Assembly (NCBI GenBank): GCA_035771175.1
Contig: CM069613.1
Location: 7,679,501 to 7,743,500 of the forward strand
Source: Paratinospora sagittata
Lineage: Eukaryota > Streptophyta > Magnoliopsida > Ranunculales > Menispermaceae
DNA: 64,000 nt
Direction of reading: 5' to 3'
Shown here: piece by piece, positions 58,080 to 64,000 of the stretch
Numbering within the stretch: the first letter of the stretch is position 1
How the letters are laid out: each line of letters opens with the position of its first letter
The notes under the pieces: model-generated
What the model saw: only the letters and a program-made list of their open reading frames with translations
Told to the model about the DNA's origin: nothing
Database searches by the model: none
Position numbers and translations under genes: made by a program

Positions 58080-59933
58080 ATGCAAGGTGTTCGCCATATT
58101 GTTCTTCAACGTGACCTCTTTTCTCTACTACAAACGATCAAAGATGTTCGAACCCTACGTCAAATACACGCCTGCATGACCACCCTCGGCCTCATCAACG
58201 ACCCATTTGCAGCCAGTAAATTGCTCTCAGCACCAGCACTCGTCGATTCCAATTACACCCATTTGATCTTCACCCAGATTTCTTCTCCCAATCTCTTCAT
58301 ATGGAACACAGTGATCAAAAAACTTGCGTATAACAATGAACCCAATTCCGCAACCTCACCTCTCTTGCTATATAAGCAAATGCTCAACTCTGGCATTAGA
58401 CCCAATGGGCATTCCTTCTTGTATTTGATAAGAGCTTTAAGAGATCGGCGTGAGGGAGAGGTGATTCATGGAAATGTGGTGAAACTCGGATATGGGTCTA
58501 GCCAGTTTGTTTCGAGTGGGTTGATTGGTTTTTATGCTGGTTTTGGGTGTCTCGAAATGGTTCGCCAAGTGTTTGAGGAAACGCCTGAACCAAGTTTGGT
58601 TTTGTGGACAGCAGTGATTCGTGCTTATGTGTGTGGTAATTGTGCAAAGGAAGCTTTGGATGTCTTTGTGAAGATGAGGGAAGTGGGTGTTGTGCCTGAT
58701 GCTGTGGCTTTTGCAATTATAGTTTCTGCTTGTAGCCATTTGGGGAATTTGAATACGGGGAGGGCAATTCATGGGTTTATAAGCAAGAGTGGTATAGAAA
58801 TTGATGCTTTTGTGAGTAATGAGCTTCTGGGTATGTATGGAGATTGTGGTAGTTTGGGTTGTGCCTATGATTTGTTTTGTGAGATGTCCGAGAAGAATGT
58901 TGTGGTTTGGAACACCATGATTCATCAATGTGTCAAACATGAGGAGTTGGATCTTGCATGTGAGTTATTTAGTAAATTTGCGTATAGAGATGTGGTGACT
59001 TGGAACACAATGATTGGCGGGTTGGCTCGGGTTGGTCAATACAAAGAGGCATTGGAATTGTTCCATGAGATGGGAGAGTCAGGTGTGAGACCTAATAGAT
59101 TGACCATGTTAAGCACCATTTCTGCCTGTGCAAGTCTTGGAGCTTTGGATACTGGTGCATGGATACATGCCTATATAGAGAAGAATTGTTTGAATTCAGA
59201 TGGGTCTTTGGATTCTAGTTTGATAGACATGTACTCCAAGTGTGGGAGCATTGAAAAGGCAATTCAAGTGTTCGAGAGGATTCCTGTAAGAGATGTTATC
59301 GCATGGACATCACTGATATGTGGGCTAGCCACGCATGGACATGGTAAAGAATGCATAAAACGTTTCTGTGAAATGCAAGAAGCAGAGGTGAAACCAGATG
59401 GTGTAACAATGGTAGGAGTCCTAAATGCTTGTGCCCATGCCGGATTATTAGAACAGGGGTTGCAGTATTTCTGTTCAATGGAGATTACCCACAATTTGAA
59501 AGCCAAGATTGAACACTACGGATGCATGATTGATCTTCTAGGCCGATTGGGTCGTCTAAAAGAGGGATATAATCTCACAAATGAAATGCCCATGGAACCT
59601 AATGAAGTCATATGGGGGACTTTACTAAGTGCTTGTAGAGTCCACAATGATGTTGAGCTAGGTGAGCTTGTAGCAAAAAAAATGATTGAGCTCAACCCTT
59701 CGGATCCATGGATTCGAGTAATGCTGTCTAATATGCACGCAGAAGCCATGAAATGGGATGTGGTCATGAAGCTAAGGAAAGAACTGAAAGGAGGGTGGAA
59801 GAAACTACCTGGCTGCAGTTCAATTGAGGTGAATGGCACAGTTCATGAATTTGTTGTAGGTGATAGTTCGCATCCACAGCACCCTGAGATTTACTCATTG
59901 CTACAAAATATTGAAGCAACTTTGAAGTTATGA
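58080..59933 (+). CDS. Pentatricopeptide repeat protein, PLS class, E type
   Basis: Intronless, 617 aa. PPR proteins bind organelle transcripts base by base; E-type members usually take part in C-to-U editing or RNA processing in mitochondria or plastids. Repeats are visible from about residue 60 to 500, in P-L-S rhythm, for example VLWTAVIRAYVCGNCAKEA, VVWNTMIHQCVKHEELDLA, VTWNTMIGGLARVGQYKEA and VIAWTSLICGLATHGHGKE. After the last repeat (HYGCMIDLLGRLGRLKEGYN) comes an E/E+ domain (GCSSIEVNGTVHEFVVGDSS), ending at TLKL without a DYW deaminase domain. The length and structure look complete. The N-terminus (QGVRHIVLQRDLFSLLQT) is basic and amphipathic, compatible with an organelle targeting peptide. 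Its stop is 160 bp from the stop of the convergent tryptophan synthase gene. The target transcript cannot be told. Confidence 0.93.
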   Translation: MQGVRHIVLQRDLFSLLQTIKDVRTLRQIHACMTTLGLINDPFAASKLLSAPALVDSNYTHLIFTQISSPNLFIWNTVIKKLAYNNEPNSATSPLLLYKQMLNSGIRPNGHSFLYLIRALRDRREGEVIHGNVVKLGYGSSQFVSSGLIGFYAGFGCLEMVRQVFEETPEPSLVLWTAVIRAYVCGNCAKEALDVFVKMREVGVVPDAVAFAIIVSACSHLGNLNTGRAIHGFISKSGIEIDAFVSNELLGMYGDCGSLGCAYDLFCEMSEKNVVVWNTMIHQCVKHEELDLACELFSKFAYRDVVTWNTMIGGLARVGQYKEALELFHEMGESGVRPNRLTMLSTISACASLGALDTGAWIHAYIEKNCLNSDGSLDSSLIDMYSKCGSIEKAIQVFERIPVRDVIAWTSLICGLATHGHGKECIKRFCEMQEAEVKPDGVTMVGVLNACAHAGLLEQGLQYFCSMEITHNLKAKIEHYGCMIDLLGRLGRLKEGYNLTNEMPMEPNEVIWGTLLSACRVHNDVELGELVAKKMIELNPSDPWIRVMLSNMHAEAMKWDVVMKLRKELKGGWKKLPGCSSIEVNGTVHEFVVGDSSHPQHPEIYSLLQNIEATLKL

Positions 59934-60093
59934 TAACATTCAAGTAAAGATTTTCTCCAAAAAAAAAAATGAATTGAATATAATTTCATTCTGAAACTCA
60001 TTTATTCTGTAGAATTTTTCAGTTCTCATTCTTTCCCCATTGCAGTCTTATGAAATAAAAGCTACAAGTTACAACAGTAATAGATAATTGTAG

Positions 60094-60831
60094 TCAAGGG
60101 AGGGCAGACTTTAGGGACTTGGTAAAGGTGTCTAGTTCTTTTAGCCCTTCCTCGGGAGTTTTTGCTTCACCCAAGACCCTCACCATTGCACTACCAACAA
60201 TCACACCATCAGCTCCCCATTCGGCAACCTGTATAATGCAAGTTTTGAAATGGGTAATGAATCTCCTGTATCAAAGAACATAATCCACAACATTCCAAAT
60301 GTAAGGCAGTTTATGTAACAACAGACCTGTTTCACATGCTCTGGTTTAGATATGCCGAAGCCAACAGCCACTGGTTTAGTTGTTGCCTGTTAGAGAAGCT
60401 TAAGTGTTAGGAATAGAGGAAGAATCATTCATTTTTATATTGCCTGAAAAATGATAATTGAAGCAAACGGTTATCAAATGAGCACAAAAACCATCTTTCT
60501 GGCTTTCTAATCCATGAATCACCAAGCTGGATGGATTTATACGCCTAAATTTGACCTATATAGATGACTATATCATCTGATAACCAAACCTGTTTATGCC
60601 TCCTGCTCACAAATGTAGTGGCTTTAGGCTTGCAGAAACTATCCAATTCTTAAAATTGTTCAGTCAAGAAAATGTCTGAATCAAACCTTATGGATAAAGA
60701 AATACGTGACAAATTAGCGCTTGGAGAGTGAACTTATAGAATAAAGGCAGCACCTCCTTAATTTCATGAAGAAGAGATTGGACTCGTGAGCTTACGGAAG
60801 TGCGTGCACCAGTAACTCCAACTGAACTCAC
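60094..60831 (-). CDS. TSA: Tryptophan synthase alpha chain, last three exons
   Basis: The alpha chain cleaves indole-3-glycerol phosphate to indole and glyceraldehyde 3-phosphate in the plastid; indole goes to the beta chain. Three in-phase exons were found: 60754-60831 ([16 protein letters not shown]..., 26 codons), 60327-60386 ([20 protein letters not shown], 20 codons) and 60094-60228 ([20 protein letters not shown], ending KSLKSALP and TGA; 44 codons plus stop). Introns are GT-AG, 98 and 367 bp, phase 0. This covers roughly the last third of the TIM-barrel, including the glycine-rich phosphate-binding part ([19 protein letters not shown]). All residues are in frame. Upstream exons were not found up to 64000, so the gene either continues beyond the window or is a 3' fragment. 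Confidence 0.93.
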
Positions 60832-63800
60832 CTGATCAAGAGAATATATTATCATAACTTTAACTCGAGAAACAAAATTCACAAAGAAGATATAACTCTA
60901 GGATATGGGTGGGCAACTCTAATAATTTAAATTCACACATAAATGGCCATGCCATGATGCAGGTGAGTAAATGTCAGCAAGAAAACTTGAGTCATCAGAC
61001 AAGAGATCCGAACCTCCATTGGCTGCATAACATCCATTCATGAGAGCAAATTGATCCTTATTTTAAATGTTTAAAAGTCCATGTTCAATAATGACTGATT
61101 CTCAAAGAAACCAATTCTCATTTCTTTAAAATCTAAATACTGTCCATTCCTCCTAAGAATGCTATAATTAACTAATTGGGAATCAACATAATAGCTATAA
61201 AGAATATTGTATTAATAATTAATCAACTGCATATTAATATTCATCGCAAAAAACACAAGCATTATTATTATTATTATTTATGCAAAGATAATCAAAATAG
61301 CAAAATGAGAAATGGAAAGAGTTCGAATATATGTTTCAATGGACAACCAAACAGCAATTCAGGAGACTCAAATTCTCAAGAATATATTTCTCTAAAGTAT
61401 TACCAAGAATGCTTATCACACAAACCCCAACTCAACTTAACGCAACTCAACTAAGCCTTTTCCCAAGGGTCGGCTACATGAATCTGCTTCTTCCACTTAG
61501 CTCTATCCAGTGCTAAGTCAACTTTCAAATTACAAATAGTTATATCTTTCTAAATTATTTTTGTCCATGTTATTTTAGGTCTGCCTCTACTTCTATCATT
61601 ATTGTGAATTGTTAAAAGATCACTCTTCGCAACTGCAGCATCTAAAGGTATTCGTTGTATATGCCCACACTAGCTTAATCAGTTTTCTCTCATTTTATCT
61701 TCAATTAGGGGTTACTCCTACCATTTCTCATATACATGCATTTCTAATTCTATCTTTTAACGTTTTACCATATCCATCTTAACATGCACATTTCCGTTAC
61801 ACTTAATTTGTTCACATGTTTCTTTATTGCCCAACATTCTTTTCTTATAGCATAGCTGACCTAATAGAGGTTTTATAAACTTATCACACAAACCCCAAGT
61901 ATCAAAAAATACCAATTTGGAAGGTTTAGAAACAAATGACTATTTAATTTATCTAACCAGCAAACAGTTAGTGGACATTATGATCATTCCTGGAGACCAG
62001 ACAGTCCAAATCTATCTTGGTGACACAAGTGTAATAATAACAACCTAGGAAGTCCAATAGGTAATTGGACTTGACCTAAAGGGATGCACAGACATAAAGC
62101 AGAAACTGTGCTCTTGCATCAAGGCACAGTTACAGTTTCAAGTGCCAGGCTGGCTCAACACCTAGATGCCAAGGGAGCACCTGGACATGATGCCCAGCTA
62201 TTTAATCTCAGATTTAGTTGTTTGTTTTCTTTAAATTTTAATTATCACTACATATAACACTATCATTTCTTCCTCCATTGACCGAGAATTTAAATTTTTT
62301 GGGCTCACCACCAACTCATTCAGTCACTGGAAGAGATTATAATCATTATATGCGGGAACATTTGTTTTTACATTAAAATGCATTACATGTACTGAGAGAG
62401 GTTATTTCTTGCGAAGCATTTGAAATCCTCAGCCCTATATTCAAAGTGTAGAATATCAGTCTCATGCTTGACCTTCTAAATGCTGCAAACAACAACGAAG
62501 CCTTATTAGACAACAGTATTTTCTGAAATATCTTCGCCTAAGAGCCTTGAATCATCATGATTCAAAAGCTGAAAGTTAAATTGCCAAAAAGCAATTGTCC
62601 ATTTTCATCAACTTCAGATTTTTGGCCTCATATAATGGAGATTTTGGACAGAGGAGCTCCCTATGCACACAGTTATGGATCTATTCTAAAGAAACAATTT
62701 TGGAATATATTTATCATAACAATTTAATTCATCTATATTTATATTCGACTTTTACACTATAATCATTCATTTTGTTTTTCAGGAATTGATTCTGCTTGTA
62801 CGACACTCAAACTACACCACCTTAACACCTTTGAATTGCTTTGAATCGCAGCCAACATATGATTTGAGGCAATCCAAAAATGTTGAGGTAATGTAGTTTG
62901 AGTTATCACCTTGGCACCACTCTTAGCTTTAAAACTTTATGATATAGTAAGAGAGTGGACTCAGCTCTAATCCTGTCAGCATGGTATCTCTCAGCCAGAG
63001 AAAAGACAACAGTGAGGTAGTAATGTTCTTTGAGGCAATATCAATCAATCACACTAAAAGACATTGCCCTCTTGGTATACCAAAGATAGTTTAAGTGAAT
63101 CGTCAACATGTAGAGGTGTAGAGGTGTAAAATCCACTTAAAAGCTATCAGTAAAAGAGCCAGATGATTCATAGTTGAGAGGTCACCCATGCAGAAGAAGA
63201 AGACTTGTGTGCTCATCTTTGTAAGCTACCTTGGAGTTCCTCAAATAATCCCTGGACTGGAGCTCTCTACCTATAAATCAAGTGTTTAATATCTTAAATT
63301 TGTCCCCTTTCAAAATCTTTTGTCACACTCCCAGCAACATGCAATAATGGGAAGAAAAAGAAAACTACTTCTACTATTCAATCACACAATGAGTAGTTTA
63401 ATATGGTTCTTTCCTTCTGAGATGGGATGTAGACTTAACTTTTCCTCTTGGACAGAGTCTTTCAGTTGCACCAAAATTATGAACATATTAAATGCACTAA
63501 GTTGGTGCTTTTTGCTTCCAAATATAAATGTTCCTTGGTCAAAGACTTGAAACCCTGAACCTTTTTCTTGGCGTACACACTTTGAGGAAACTTCAGGATG
63601 CATTTTGGTTACAAAAGCAGATGTAGTACAAAAGCAATCAACAACTTGAAGCCTTTTCTCCCCATCCATGATGTGGATGTTTTACCCAATTGCCCCTCAA
63701 AATGAAAGTAGAACTCATCTAATAACCATCTACATTCAATGACAGTGGACATGACTTGATCCACAAGATTACTCCTACAACTCTGCATCTTTGTCAACAT

Positions 63801-64000
63801 ACTCAAATTCCCAAACTCCTTTCTCTAGTGATTGTCATAAAGAGGGGAATCTATAAATGTTGCAAAGGGCCATCCATTACAAAGAAAAGGTCTTCTTTTA
63901 TATTGGATTTTTATTACAAAAATATTAGAAAGGAGGTCAAGAAAACCTACTGATATGGAGAAAGAGAAAGAAAAAAGAAGCATAACAAAAATGGCACGCA
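60832..64000. other. Long intron or flank upstream of TSA exons
   Basis: It starts with a good acceptor (minus strand, TTGATCAG at 60832-60839), so the exon at 60754 is internal. I found no further TSA exon. It holds the LINE remnant at 61430-61880, an ATT microsatellite (61260-61277) and otherwise AT-rich DNA. Short minus-strand frames near 63382-63669 are not recognised. Confidence 0.5.
61430..61880 (-). pseudogene. RTE-type LINE 3' remnant
   Basis: Minus-strand translation, with stops, gives the end of an RTE-clade reverse transcriptase protein: a RPAMLYGSECWA-like start, LGV..IEDKMRENRL, then RSRGRPKITWTKII. It is followed by the characteristic RTE 3' tail (plus strand CAACTCAACTAAGCCTTTTCC and GGTCGGCTACATGAATCTGC). 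It is truncated at its 5' side. Confidence 0.8.

Noticed and set aside
58437..58940. Minus-strand frame of 167 codons
   Set aside because: It lies antisense within the PPR coding region and has no recognisable motif; it is a shadow of the PPR codons.
63382..63669. Minus-strand frame of 95 codons as a gene
   Set aside because: No family resemblance, no splice context, and an overlapping plus-strand frame of similar size; probably chance.

Overview
This is a window of plant nuclear DNA, almost certainly from a flowering plant. It is AT-rich, has spliced genes with GT-AG introns, and is mostly transposable elements. Three host genes can be recognised from protein similarity. They are V-ATPase subunit F (minus strand, complete, 130 codons in four coding exons spread over about 14 kb), an intronless pentatricopeptide-repeat (PPR) gene (plus strand, complete, 617 aa), and the last three exons of tryptophan synthase alpha (minus strand, tail to tail with the PPR gene). 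I cannot name the species.

Layout. 1-2.2 kb: two short Mutator-like elements (MULEs) of one family, one inside the other, each with 9-bp target duplications; the inner one carries a fragment of a leucine-rich-repeat gene. 2.8-3.05 kb: a SINE-like insert with a 15-bp target duplication. 4.2-19.2 kb: the V-ATPase F gene, whose introns hold LTR copies, a short LTR retrotransposon, LINE and SINE remnants and unusual TTCG-rich and GATTC-rich tracts. 19.2-24.9 kb: intergenic DNA with two probable solo LTRs and a small palindrome.

24.9-53.75 kb is one nested retrotransposon complex. A degenerate Ty1/copia element (minus strand) was hit by two inverted, SINE-related foldback inserts in its body and, within its 5' LTR, by a Ty3/gypsy chromovirus (minus strand, 30355-53511, flanked by AAAAA). 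The gypsy pol region in turn holds two solo LTRs of one family in opposite orientation, each with a perfect 5-bp target duplication. The gypsy 5' LTR is split by a 7.5-kb MULE (45068-52557) that carries a transposase gene and a plant-mobile-domain (PMD) gene. The intact copy of that LTR preserves the MULE's empty target site, so the order of events can be read directly: copia, then gypsy, then the MULE and the solo LTR insertions.

53.8-58 kb: further LTR-like DNA and an AAT microsatellite. 58-64 kb: the PPR gene, the 3' end of tryptophan synthase alpha and a long upstream intron or flank with an RTE-type LINE remnant.

The most unusual object is the MULE family: long terminal inverted repeats followed by arrays of palindromic units, a 179-bp tandem repeat inside the large copy, a transposase gene paired with a PMD gene, and two small relatives at the other end of the window. 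All retrotransposon and MULE reading frames seen here are broken by stops or frameshifts.
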